DNA of 64,000 bases from assembly GCA_018266255.1 (NCBI GenBank), contig JAFEAT010000014.1, positions 248,001-312,000 on the forward strand, given 5' to 3'. This stretch comes from Cyanobacteria bacterium SZAS-4. Lineage in GTDB: Bacteria; Cyanobacteriota; Vampirovibrionia; Obscuribacterales; Obscuribacteraceae. This document shows positions 1 to 8,613 of this stretch, in pieces. Within the stretch, counting starts at the first letter, position 1, and each line of letters opens with the position of its first letter. The position numbers and the translations under genes are program-made. Below the pieces are notes generated by a model, which ran no database searches, was not told the origin of the DNA, and saw only the letters and a program-made list of their open reading frames with translations.

Positions 1-474
1 CGCTTGCTTTTAGTAGGAAGTGGTTCTTACGAAGAAGAGTTGAAACGTCTAGCCACCAAACTAGGTGTCAGTGAACAACTTGTTTGGACTGGTCCGGTCG
101 ATGGCGGCGAAGTGCCCGCTTTTATGCGCAGTTGCGATGTCATTGCCGTTCCGAGTTTGACTACGAAAACTTGGAGAGAGCAATTTGGTCGTATCGTGGT
201 TGAGTCAATGGCTTGTGGGGTTCCAGTTGTGTCATTTGATTCGGGTAGTCTTCCAGAAGTCGTAGGCGATACAGGTCTACTGGCAAAAGAAGGAAACACA
301 GGAGAACTTCACGATGCGCTCCAACGTCTGGCAAAAGACTTAACACTGCGCAAATCGCTCGGTGACAAAGGTTTGCTTCGCGCTCAACGTGAATATACCT
401 GGGGCAGAGTTGCGGAGCAAATGCGCCTCATGTATGAAAGGGCAGTAGATTCGCATTCGAAGAAGCGGCGCTGA
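1..474 (+). CDS. GT4-family glycosyltransferase, C-terminal part (5' end outside window)
   Basis: The reading frame is open from the first base, so only the C-terminal ~157 residues are visible. They form the nucleotide-sugar-binding half of a GT-B glycosyltransferase of the GT4 type: a strand with LLLVGSGSYEEELK, the VWTGPVDGGEVPAFM segment, and the conserved acidic pair region E-QFGRIVVESMACGVPVV, followed by the C-terminal helix. In this family these residues hold the NDP-sugar donor. The protein is expected to be cytoplasmic or peripheral at the membrane and to extend a lipid-linked glycan. The donor sugar and acceptor cannot be told. It ends just before a convergent acyltransferase gene. 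Confidence 0.85.
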   Translation, partial: RLLLVGSGSYEEELKRLATKLGVSEQLVWTGPVDGGEVPAFMRSCDVIAVPSLTTKTWREQFGRIVVESMACGVPVVSFDSGSLPEVVGDTGLLAKEGNTGELHDALQRLAKDLTLRKSLGDKGLLRAQREYTWGRVAEQMRLMYERAVDSHSKKRR

Positions 475-504
475 CGAAGGCTAACTTGTCCAACAAAATG
501 TCGG

Positions 505-1629
505 CTAAAGGAAGCTGGCGAACGGATTTTCGCCAGTTCTAATGCAATTGGCAATGAACAGCAAAGCTCCTACGATTACCAGTGTTGGACTAATGAAAGC
601 GACTGCTATGCCGATATAGTCTTTTCTCAAATACACACGACCCCAATGGATGATCTGTTTTTCGATCAGTTCCCAGAACGTTGCGGCGATGGCGATTGAC
701 AAAATAGTTGTTAGTGCAAATAGACACCATTGATTATCTTGCAAGCCAAATTTCGTCAAAATGTGAAGCGAAACCAACCCCAGTGGAAGGTGTACGAGAT
801 AGAGTCCATAACTTATTTTTCCAACATAGGCTATTGGTTTGAGTGCAGACCAATTCTTAGCTCTCGATGTTGCAAGCCAAATTAAAGTGACAAAGGAAAC
901 AACTGCGACTGGACCGTATGGAGAGAGTCGAAACTGCATCGATACAGCCAGCAACGCTGCCGAAAAAAGCACAAGCGAAGCGGTTGGTATCTTTGGTTTG
1001 AGCGGACTCAAAGTTGAAATAAATAGTGCCAGATATGAGCCACTAATTATCGCCAGGAAAGCAATGTTGCGATTTTGCGAAAAAGACATGAACGCTGCAA
1101 GACACGCCAGAATAGTCATTCTAATTGCGCAACTTCTGAAGCAAATGAAGATGACTGGCATCACACAATAGAACTGTTCTTCGATTGAAATGCTCCAGAG
1201 ATGCGCGAGAAAATGATTGCTCGTGAAATTGTGAGTGAGAGTAGCCCAGTAAGGAAATTCCAAAAGTATCTGTCGTCTTTGTTCTTCATGATTTCGCAGA
1301 ATAAGTCCGAACTTGACTAAAGCGATACAAACACCGAGAACCATAAAATACATCGGCAGAATTCGAACTGCTCTTCGTTGCAGAAAGCTGATTACATCGA
1401 AGTTGAATGAGCTGCGCTCTTCGGCAATTATGAGCGACGTAATTAGGAAACCGCTTAAAACGCAGAATAGCGACACTCCATACGAGCCGATATCCCACGG
1501 TATCGTGCCGCCGAATGTGTGAGCCAACACTACACACATACACGCTATCGCGCGCACGCAATCGAGTGTGAGCATCCTCGGGGCATGCTGACCTTGTTTT
1601 TTCGGCGCTAATACAGACGTTGTGGTCAT
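505..1629 (-). CDS. Acyltransferase 3 family membrane protein (OafA/YrhL-like)
   Basis: A 374-residue polytopic membrane protein with the layout of acyltransferase family 3. The N-terminus reads LTLDCVRAIACMCVVLAHTF, the equivalent of the family's R-A-x-A-x-x-x-V-x-x-xH core with the key His. SGFLI follows, and SISYGLYLVH-P occurs near the C-terminus. About ten hydrophobic helices are visible. Family members transfer acetyl or succinyl groups onto polysaccharides or peptidoglycan at the membrane. Given the surrounding glycosyltransferases, O-acylation of the local glycan is the likely job (inference). ATG start at 1627-1629; it is divergent from the next gene. Confidence 0.85.
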   Translation of the reverse strand: MTTTSVLAPKKQGQHAPRMLTLDCVRAIACMCVVLAHTFGGTIPWDIGSYGVSLFCVLSGFLITSLIIAEERSSFNFDVISFLQRRAVRILPMYFMVLGVCIALVKFGLILRNHEEQRRQILLEFPYWATLTHNFTSNHFLAHLWSISIEEQFYCVMPVIFICFRSCAIRMTILACLAAFMSFSQNRNIAFLAIISGSYLALFISTLSPLKPKIPTASLVLFSAALLAVSMQFRLSPYGPVAVVSFVTLIWLATSRAKNWSALKPIAYVGKISYGLYLVHLPLGLVSLHILTKFGLQDNQWCLFALTTILSIAIAATFWELIEKQIIHWGRVYLRKDYIGIAVAFISPTLVIVGALLFIANCIRTGENPFASFL

Positions 1630-1835
1630 AGTAACTGTTGAGTAAACGCTCAGTTTCTGCGCGTTTGCGGAGAAGCAGTCTACAAAATAGAATTCGAAAC
1701 TTTATTAACCACAGCCGTTTAGACCTGCTGTTTTTGAGAGAAGTGAATTATTTCTACTGCAATACGTGTATCAGCGGGGAAGTACACAAGTGGTTCTGCG
1801 ATATACTTGACGCTTACATTTCAAGCTGGCAGGTT

Positions 1836-2912
1836 ATGGCTATCAAACAGAAGAGTTGTACTTTCGCAGTCAGTTGCTTGATCCTCATGGGAATGGCGTT
1901 CTTCTGCCGCCCAGCTCAGGCGCAAGATGCGTTGTGGCGTACGTATTTCAATTCGGCTGAGAAAGCCTATCAACACGGCGAATACACCGAATGTGAGACG
2001 CTGCTTAACTCCGCCGTTGGCGCGTCACGAAAATACGACGATTCATTAATCGCCTATTACTACCTCGCTCGTGTTTGTGAACGTCTGAACAACCCAACCG
2101 CAGCTGAACGCAATTATCGCGTCGTACTAGATAATCTCGGTCCAAAAATTTGGGCTACGTTGAGACCGCCAGACGGTGCCCTCGATTGGGACCAGATACA
2201 GTCCATCGAAACTGAACATACTCTCAGTTCATCGGATTTTTTAAAGCGTTTTAGACATCAAAAAGGTCCACTGCAGAGCCGTTTGGCCAAGCCAATAACT
2301 ACTGTAGATGTACTGACCGACTTGGGCTTGCTCATGCAAGAGCAAAGTCGCAATCAAGAAGCTGAGCAAATGTTCAGACAAGCATTGATGTTATCCGAGC
2401 TTAGATCCGAAACAGCAGCAGCGGCTCAACCAAGGATTCTGCAACGGTTGGCTAAGTTGTATGCCAGTGAAAACAGAAAAATGGAATCGGACGCGCTGTA
2501 CAAGCAGCTTGAAGAATTGCGTGTTAAGTCCATGCCTGGATTTGAACAACTGGTGGATAAGAACGTCAAAGACATAAATCGTCTGGGCAAGAATCGCGTG
2601 CTTACCGCGACCAGACTTAACAATTTGGCTCTTTTCTGTTCTACACACGGAGATTATCCGAGAGCGAGCGAACTCTACGGTCGTGCCCTGGAAAATTGTG
2701 ACAAGGATTCGAATAAAGCCGACATGATGATTATCATGCGCAACTATGCTGATTTGCTAGAAGCGATGGGCAAGAACGAAGAAGCTAAGCGCTTCTTGAC
2801 GCTTGCTGGTGGAATTGGTGATTTCAATGATGTTCGAAGTGTTGCTCACAAGAACGTGTTGATGACGAGTTCTGATAGTTCTGTCAATGCGCCGAAACCA
2901 GACGGAAAGTGA
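1836..2912 (+). CDS. Secreted tetratricopeptide-repeat protein
   Basis: The frame is open from 1638, but the ATG at 1836 is preferred because it puts a clean signal peptide at the N-terminus (MAIKQKSC, a hydrophobic core, then a RPAQAQD cleavage-like site). The roughly 358-residue mature-type protein is helical, with TPR-like repeats: AEKAYQHGEYTECETLLNSA, a block around LGLLMQEQSRNQEAEQMF, and a block around LALFCSTHGDYPRASELYGR. Such repeats mediate protein-protein contacts, so a periplasmic or envelope scaffold is likely, though the partner is unknown. The 3' end overlaps the earliest possible start of the following glycoside hydrolase, suggesting co-transcription. Confidence 0.75.
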   Translation: MAIKQKSCTFAVSCLILMGMAFFCRPAQAQDALWRTYFNSAEKAYQHGEYTECETLLNSAVGASRKYDDSLIAYYYLARVCERLNNPTAAERNYRVVLDNLGPKIWATLRPPDGALDWDQIQSIETEHTLSSSDFLKRFRHQKGPLQSRLAKPITTVDVLTDLGLLMQEQSRNQEAEQMFRQALMLSELRSETAAAAQPRILQRLAKLYASENRKMESDALYKQLEELRVKSMPGFEQLVDKNVKDINRLGKNRVLTATRLNNLALFCSTHGDYPRASELYGRALENCDKDSNKADMMIIMRNYADLLEAMGKNEEAKRFLTLAGGIGDFNDVRSVAHKNVLMTSSDSSVNAPKPDGK

Positions 2913-2940
2913 TAGCGGTACAAACCTCTCGGGCATCGCG

Positions 2941-4389
2941 ATGGTTAGAGCTGCTGCGTTGAGACTTGTTCTGACTTCTATAGCACTTGCGATTGTTTGC
3001 GCCGGAACTGCAAACGCCGGCTCATTTTTTTCGATTAGTTCAAATGCGGGGGCCTTGAACGACCCAGGTTACTTACCAGCAATGATCGATGCAGGAGCTG
3101 GTATGTGTCGTGTCGATCTCTGTTTTGCAGGCACACGCGCCAAGCCAAATGCCTGGGATTGGTCGATGTTCGAAAGATTGAAAAGTCTTCGTGCTTCAAA
3201 TTCCAAATTTGAGTGGCTAGCTGTTTTGGGATATGGAGCTGATTGGGCTCAAGACGCAAAGTTTACCCCTCTTGCTGGCATCGCCGGACCACCAAGAGGA
3301 GCGAATATCATGCCCCCTGAAGCTGCGGGCAATTTGTACGGCAACTTTGTTTACGAGACAGTCAAACGTTATAACGATTGCATTCACAGCTGGGAGAGCT
3401 GGAATGAGCCCGATTTGCCTGGTCATATGTTTTTCCTGGGCAACGGAAAAGATTTCGTGCCTTTTCAAAGAACCTGTTATTTAGCGGCCAAACACGCTGA
3501 TCCGAAGTGTACTGTTTTGTTCGCTGGAATGAGCTTTGCCAGTATTGAAGGTTATATGTATGCTCACAAGTTGAAGCCACCAAGCGTTGATCCAGTGCAT
3601 TCGAGCTTTTTTGAGGAGTATCTGCAAGAGGTGAAAAAGGATCCGAACGCGAAAGCCAACAATTACTATTTCGATGTAATGAATCAGCATAGCTATTCGA
3701 GAGCGACTGATTTATACGACTACAACGCAATCAATAAAAAGCTGATGCATGATTATTTGGGCGTTGAAAAACCGATCTGGTGCACTGAAACTGGTTTTGT
3801 GGATCACGGCGGTGGCGCCTGGGGGGGCACCGCGGAAAATTATTGTGACTATCTCTTGCAGTCGTATTGCTGGGCCAAACTGGCAAATGTTCAAAGGAAT
3901 TTTCATTTTCAGTTAGATAATTCGAACGGTCATGGACTGTTCGAATCGGTGCCAGACCGCCCGAAACCTGCTTTCAATACATATAAGATGATGGCTCATG
4001 AGTTCGGTAATGCAAAGTTTGTTGCACAGTTGCACGGTCATGCCGGTGTCGGTTTTCTCGAAGGTAACTCGCCCTATCATCCAACATGGAAAACTGGCTA
4101 CAACTTGTTTGAGTTGCAATCGCCAGACCGCACGAAACGTTTTCTGATCGCCTTTTCTGACACGGGAAAAGCCGTAACCATCAAGGTCCCAGCCAGGAAG
4201 CAATCCGCCGTCTTGATAGATCGTCTTGGTCGGAAGCAACAGATTGCCTCCACCGATGGTGCTTACACATTACATTTGGCGGGTGCCACCAACCTGGCCG
4301 GCAACCCAGTCATTCCCGACCCGAAGTTCAAAGCGCTCGGGCAACCGGAATATCTGGTTGGTGGAGCGACCCAAATTATCGTTGAATAG
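2941..4389 (+). CDS. Secreted clan GH-A glycoside hydrolase-like protein (GH39-like)
   Basis: The start at 2941 gives a signal peptide (MVRAAALRLVLTSIALAIVC ending near ANAG). An upstream in-frame ATG at 2887 is less likely. The ~482-residue protein has the two hallmarks of a clan GH-A (beta/alpha)8 hydrolase. SWESWNEPDLPG carries the acid/base Glu at about residue 156. IWCTETGF carries the nucleophile Glu at about residue 283. A C-terminal beta-rich part follows. The overall layout is closest to GH39- or GH5-type enzymes; the substrate is not predictable. It lies next to polysaccharide genes, so it may trim or process the exported polymer. Identification of the fold is strong, the activity is inferred. 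Confidence 0.75.
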   Translation: MVRAAALRLVLTSIALAIVCAGTANAGSFFSISSNAGALNDPGYLPAMIDAGAGMCRVDLCFAGTRAKPNAWDWSMFERLKSLRASNSKFEWLAVLGYGADWAQDAKFTPLAGIAGPPRGANIMPPEAAGNLYGNFVYETVKRYNDCIHSWESWNEPDLPGHMFFLGNGKDFVPFQRTCYLAAKHADPKCTVLFAGMSFASIEGYMYAHKLKPPSVDPVHSSFFEEYLQEVKKDPNAKANNYYFDVMNQHSYSRATDLYDYNAINKKLMHDYLGVEKPIWCTETGFVDHGGGAWGGTAENYCDYLLQSYCWAKLANVQRNFHFQLDNSNGHGLFESVPDRPKPAFNTYKMMAHEFGNAKFVAQLHGHAGVGFLEGNSPYHPTWKTGYNLFELQSPDRTKRFLIAFSDTGKAVTIKVPARKQSAVLIDRLGRKQQIASTDGAYTLHLAGATNLAGNPVIPDPKFKALGQPEYLVGGATQIIVE

Positions 4390-4405
4390 TGGCGTTATGC
4401 CACTA
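4387..4405. terminator. Hairpin spanning both stop codons of a convergent pair
   Basis: TAGTGGC and GCCACTA form a 7-bp perfect stem around a GTTAT loop. The left arm starts with the TAG of the hydrolase gene and the right arm contains the complementary-strand TAG of the O-antigen ligase gene. There is no clear T-run on either side, so termination is only a possibility. Confidence 0.35.
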
Positions 4406-5764
4406 ACGTGCTGTCGACGCGAGAGACTTGCCAGCAGCTCGTTTGCGAGAAAGTTTGGTTTGATCTAGCTGAAGCAAATACAGCTTAATCCAGATCATCA
4501 TTCCGATTGCCGCCCAGGTCACCAATGTCACACCTCGACCGATCCAAAATGTGTCTAGCTGAGCGTGAGTGAAACGACCGCACACCGAACCTAATGCGAC
4601 TAAGTTGATAAATCCTAAAACTGAGTATAGAGGCAGTCTTTTGGCGTTATCCAGTCCTTGTTTGATGGAGGTAATGATCACCCCGAGCAAGCAGATTGGA
4701 CCGAGCAAAGTCATTTGAAACCAATCGTTCAGCAAAACGTTGGCGCAGTCGCCAAACCATTTGTCTTCGCCACCGCCGACGTTTTTCACCAGAGGATTAC
4801 CCCAGCCCACCATAGTCATGGGTTCGGCGACGAGCAGCGGCCACACATCTGTCCACAAGCTCATTCGAATTTCTGTAGTTGAGAATTTCTTCGTGGAAAC
4901 CACGTGTTCACGCGCTTTATCTGGCATGACTTTCCACATGATCGCGGCGGATATTATGCATGTAAGAAAGAATGTTATGAACGTTCGCGGTGAGGTTTTG
5001 GCTGCGAAAAACATAAAAATAGTTGCGACGATGATGCAGAGCATGCCCGCTTTTCCCTGTGCTGCAAAACAACCCAGAGCGCCTGCGGCAGCCACTGCTA
5101 CCATGAGCCATTTGAATTTTTTGTCTGCGCGATTTGTCAAAATCGCGGCAATTGCTATTGTCGACATGATTGAACATGAGCCGGCTACCTGGTTTTTGTG
5201 CATTCCCAGTGTGTAGCTGGCTTCGGCCATTCCCGTTTGTCTTGCATCGTTGCTGGCGAAAACAACAACAAACAGACAAAGCGGAATGTAAGTCATGATG
5301 GCGAATTTGATCTGCTCAGGTTTTTTTGGCGTCAAGATGAAGAGCAGCAGTGGCAGGATGATGATAATTGTTCGTTGCACAATTTCTTTCATCCACATCA
5401 TTTTGTCTGCTGCGCCAAGACCAGAAAAAATTCCGGCAGCAAAGTAACACAGCGACGCAATCACCACTGGAGTGCTGAGAACTCCTGGGGGAAGAAGCGG
5501 ACGAGCCTCAGACATGCGCGTGAAGAAAGTTAAAATCAGACCGATGACGAGTATCGCGGTCGGAGGTGTGATCACGCCAATCGGTGTGTTGAGTCCATGT
5601 GTAAAGACTGTGAGCGAAAACGCCAGAACCAGAATGATAGGAATCTTCTGCTTCCACAGCGGTGGTTCATTTGGTTTGGCCTTCGGTAAGAAGGTATCGC
5701 GTATAAGTTGTAGAGACACAATAATTCCGCTTTCAGCCCAGCCCTCAGTATATACGCGAACCAC
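4403..5764 (-). CDS. O-antigen ligase / Wzy-type polymerase family membrane protein
   Basis: A 453-residue protein with about eleven to twelve hydrophobic helices and a periplasmic loop in its second half (around KKFSTTEIRMSLWTDVWPLL). This loop resembles the Wzy_C region of O-antigen ligases and polymerases, whose loop carries a conserved R and an E/H; here REHVVSTKKFSTTEIR precedes W-x-x-x-x-P-L. Earlier, HKNQVAGSCSIMSTIAI also matches the family. Members polymerise or ligate lipid-linked oligosaccharides on the outer face of the inner membrane. Whether this is Wzy or WaaL-like cannot be decided. The start is a GTG at 5764. Confidence 0.75.
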   Translation of the reverse strand: MVRVYTEGWAESGIIVSLQLIRDTFLPKAKPNEPPLWKQKIPIILVLAFSLTVFTHGLNTPIGVITPPTAILVIGLILTFFTRMSEARPLLPPGVLSTPVVIASLCYFAAGIFSGLGAADKMMWMKEIVQRTIIIILPLLLFILTPKKPEQIKFAIMTYIPLCLFVVVFASNDARQTGMAEASYTLGMHKNQVAGSCSIMSTIAIAAILTNRADKKFKWLMVAVAAAGALGCFAAQGKAGMLCIIVATIFMFFAAKTSPRTFITFFLTCIISAAIMWKVMPDKAREHVVSTKKFSTTEIRMSLWTDVWPLLVAEPMTMVGWGNPLVKNVGGGEDKWFGDCANVLLNDWFQMTLLGPICLLGVIITSIKQGLDNAKRLPLYSVLGFINLVALGSVCGRFTHAQLDTFWIGRGVTLVTWAAIGMMIWIKLYLLQLDQTKLSRKRAAGKSLASTAR

Positions 5765-5897
5765 GTTCGCCCTGACAACCTTAGAATGTTTCCAGAAATA
5801 CTTGTTGTTGCTTAATCAGCCGTTTTAAGCCATGTCGGTTCTAGTAGGGTGAAAGAGGTAGAATGCTTAACTTCCTGTACAAAGAACGCCTGCTTTT

Positions 5898-7040
5898 ATG
5901 ACCGCTTCTTCTCAGCCAATTTGTGTTGCCCACCTTCTTTTCGGCGATGGGGTCTGGGGCGTAGAAAACTATGTATACAATCTGCTCGCATCATCCAAAG
6001 CAAGCAGTGTTAAAACGCTGATAATTTGCACGAGCAAAGGGGTGATTTCTGAAAAGTTTAGTAACACAAATGTCGAAATCAGCTACGTTCCAGTGCGCGG
6101 TTACTCTGATGTAATGTCGATCGTGGCGCTGTCTAAATTCTTCGCCTCGCACAAAGTCGATATAGTGCATGTACATCTGGGATTAGATTCTTTTGTCGGG
6201 ACAATTGCCGCGAAGATGGCTCATCTGCCCGTGGTTATGTCTGTGCACTTCGACCAGCCCAATTACATGAACTACGGGCTTTTGGCGAGGCGCGTTTGGA
6301 ATGTTGGCCAGATTTTGAAAAACAAGGCTATTTGTCACTTTCTGCCGATCACACAAAATGTTGCAAGAGAGTTGATGAGTAGAGAAGATGTTTCTGAGAA
6401 AAAGATCACAGTTGTGCATCCTGGCATTCCTGTGTTTCAAGCCGAGAAGTCTTACCGCAGTGCGCTCCGCACCGAATTGGGCGCTAATGACGATGACGTA
6501 GTGGTTGTCGGCGTTGGAAGACTGGAGCCAGAAAAAAATTTCGATTGCTTGGTCAGTGCCATGGCAAAGGTGGATCAAAAATCCAGAATTACTGTTTGGA
6601 TCGTCGGCGATGGCTCACAACGAGAAGAGATCGAAAAGCTGATTGCGAATTTGAATTTGCAAAACAGAGTCAAGCTGCTAGGTTACCGGAACGATGTGAA
6701 AAAGTTGCTTGCTGCGGCAGATATCTTCGTCTTGCCATCCAAAGCCGAGCCTTTCGGTATGTCAGCCGTCGAAGCGATGATGGCCGAGTTGCCAGTAATC
6801 GGTACGCGTGGACCTGGTCTTGGAACAATCGTCGATGATGGAGTGACTGGTCTGTTAGTGCCAGCAGATGACGCTGAGAGCCTCGCCACTGCAATTCAAA
6901 AGTTAGCTGATGATGATGGACTACGCCAGGAATTAGGACGCGCAGGAAAGGCGCGAGCCATCGCTACTTTCAGCAGTGACAAAATGGCAGAAAAAATAAA
7001 CGGTATCTATCAAAACGTACTGAGTAAAAGTTTGGATTAG
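5898..7040 (+). CDS. GT4-family glycosyltransferase
   Basis: A 380-residue GT-B enzyme with both domains present. The N-terminal acceptor domain starts HLLFGDGVWGVENYVYNLL, in which the G-V-E motif is typical of GT4, and includes DIVHVHLGLDSF. The C-terminal donor domain contains VVGVGRLEPEKNFDCLV, then VWIVGDGSQREEIE, and the E-x7-E-type region EPFGMSAVEAMMAELPVIGT. The predicted reaction is retaining transfer of a hexose from an NDP-sugar to a lipid-linked glycan at the cytoplasmic face. It overlaps or abuts the next gene, so the two are probably one transcription unit. Confidence 0.88.
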   Translation: MTASSQPICVAHLLFGDGVWGVENYVYNLLASSKASSVKTLIICTSKGVISEKFSNTNVEISYVPVRGYSDVMSIVALSKFFASHKVDIVHVHLGLDSFVGTIAAKMAHLPVVMSVHFDQPNYMNYGLLARRVWNVGQILKNKAICHFLPITQNVARELMSREDVSEKKITVVHPGIPVFQAEKSYRSALRTELGANDDDVVVVGVGRLEPEKNFDCLVSAMAKVDQKSRITVWIVGDGSQREEIEKLIANLNLQNRVKLLGYRNDVKKLLAAADIFVLPSKAEPFGMSAVEAMMAELPVIGTRGPGLGTIVDDGVTGLLVPADDAESLATAIQKLADDDGLRQELGRAGKARAIATFSSDKMAEKINGIYQNVLSKSLD

Positions 7041-7045
7041 TGCTC

Positions 7046-8584
7046 ATGACGCAAGCAAAGTCGAATAAAAACCCAATGCTGGCAAATTCGAAGCTGGCCA
7101 ACATTTTGCTCTGGTGCGTCTATGCTGCGATTGTTTGTTTCACGGCAGCACATCATGAACCCTGGCGTGACGAAGCTGACTCCTGGCTTTGCACTCGTGA
7201 CGAAAGTTTGTCGACGATACTTTCGCGTACAGGCTATATGGGTACTCCGATTCTCTGGTATGCGGTTGTTTTTCCGCTATCGAAACTTGGCTTGCCCTAT
7301 GGAGCGATGGAGAGTTTGAATGTCATCTTCGCTCTTTTGAGTGTCGGTTTGATCATATTTCGATCGCCATTTGGCTTTTGGCTGAAGGCGACAATGTGTC
7401 TCTCTTACCTATTCACATACGAATACTCAATTATTGCTCGTAGCTATGGCTTGAGTGTTTTGTTGATTATGTGTTTGGCAGCGCTTTATCACAAACGTCT
7501 GGCCCACCCGCTGTATTTCGGTGTGCTGATAGCGCTTTTGGCGAACACCAATGTTCACGGTTTGATCGTTGCGATCGCTGTGTCCGCTGCGGTGCTGTTC
7601 ACTAATTTTCGAAATTCGAAGTTTGCTCAGTGGCTTCCGACGCTTCTGATTGCCGGTGTTGGTGTATGCGCATCCATACTTCAGTTGATACCGCCACCGG
7701 ATGGACAACTGCCCGGAGTTCTCTCGTCAGAATGGTACAAGCAACCTGTTTTGAGCACTTTCAGAGGAGCGTTCTTTCCCGATCTAGCTCTTTCGATTAG
7801 TAGAGGATATGGGCAAGCCTCAATCAACGAAAAAATCGGTCTTGTGTTCAAACTACTTTCGTTTGGCTTAATTGCGTTGATTTTGAAAAAGATATGGTCG
7901 AACAAATTTGCAGTGTTCACATTCGTTCTTTCCTATGGTGCCCTCTTCTCTCTATTCGCATTCAAATACTATGGGTCAATTAGGCACTGGGGATTCTATG
8001 TTCTCGTAGCAATATTTTGTTTGTGGATTCAGGCAGAAGAAAGTGAATCCGTTGGCAAGGCGGTTGCTGCTGACGGCTCTGCTGTGCCAGTTTCGCGCTC
8101 ATTGTGGAATGCATCTTTGTCGAAGAAATTAGATTTAGCATGCATTGTTGGTCTGATTCTCAGCTTCGTTTATGCTTCAGTTGTGGGACTTTATGCCTGC
8201 GCCATCGACATTAAAAAGCCGTTCTCTTACAGCGAAGAGGTGGCGAAACAACTGAAGCTGTTGAACGCAGCTGATGCGCCTGTTGTCTGCGCTCCAAACT
8301 ACGCCCTGTCAGCGCTGCCGTTTCTTCCAGGTAAGCAATTTTTCTATCCAAACATCAATCAGTTCGGCACGCACGCATTGTGGAACGGCGCTGAGAAGCG
8401 AGATCTGACAGCGGAGCAGGTGTGTGAAATCGTCAATCAGCGTTTTGGCACGAAAGAAAAATTATTTCTCGTCACAGATAAAGAGTCACCAGTACTGGTG
8501 GAGCAAGGCTTCAAGCGCGTATACGGAAACGAGTCTGCACCGATAAGTGTGAGCGAAAACTTCGTCATATACGAGCGCAATTGA
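7046..8584 (+). CDS. Polytopic GT-C-like membrane protein
   Basis: About 512 residues with roughly ten transmembrane helices and a soluble C-terminal tail. The first extracytoplasmic loop has HHEPWRDEADSWL, an acidic D-E pair of the kind that GT-C glycosyltransferases use for metal or lipid-phosphate-sugar binding. GT-C enzymes use polyprenyl-phosphate-linked sugars outside the inner membrane. The specific family was not recognised. The start could be the ATG at 7046 or a GTG at 7040 that overlaps the previous gene's TAG; either implies tight coupling with the upstream GT4 gene. Confidence 0.7.
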   Translation: MTQAKSNKNPMLANSKLANILLWCVYAAIVCFTAAHHEPWRDEADSWLCTRDESLSTILSRTGYMGTPILWYAVVFPLSKLGLPYGAMESLNVIFALLSVGLIIFRSPFGFWLKATMCLSYLFTYEYSIIARSYGLSVLLIMCLAALYHKRLAHPLYFGVLIALLANTNVHGLIVAIAVSAAVLFTNFRNSKFAQWLPTLLIAGVGVCASILQLIPPPDGQLPGVLSSEWYKQPVLSTFRGAFFPDLALSISRGYGQASINEKIGLVFKLLSFGLIALILKKIWSNKFAVFTFVLSYGALFSLFAFKYYGSIRHWGFYVLVAIFCLWIQAEESESVGKAVAADGSAVPVSRSLWNASLSKKLDLACIVGLILSFVYASVVGLYACAIDIKKPFSYSEEVAKQLKLLNAADAPVVCAPNYALSALPFLPGKQFFYPNINQFGTHALWNGAEKRDLTAEQVCEIVNQRFGTKEKLFLVTDKESPVLVEQGFKRVYGNESAPISVSENFVIYERN

Positions 8585-8613
8585 TGGCGCCTGATATCAG
8601 GTCCGGTAAAAAC

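Noticed and set aside
839-1171. Open frame on the plus strand within the acyltransferase gene
   Set aside because: Overlaps a clearly coding minus-strand gene and shows no family features; a shadow frame.
8590-8601. Perfect palindrome CCTGATATCAGG between convergent genes
   Set aside because: No loop to form a hairpin and no T-run; could be a binding site, but nothing else supports it.
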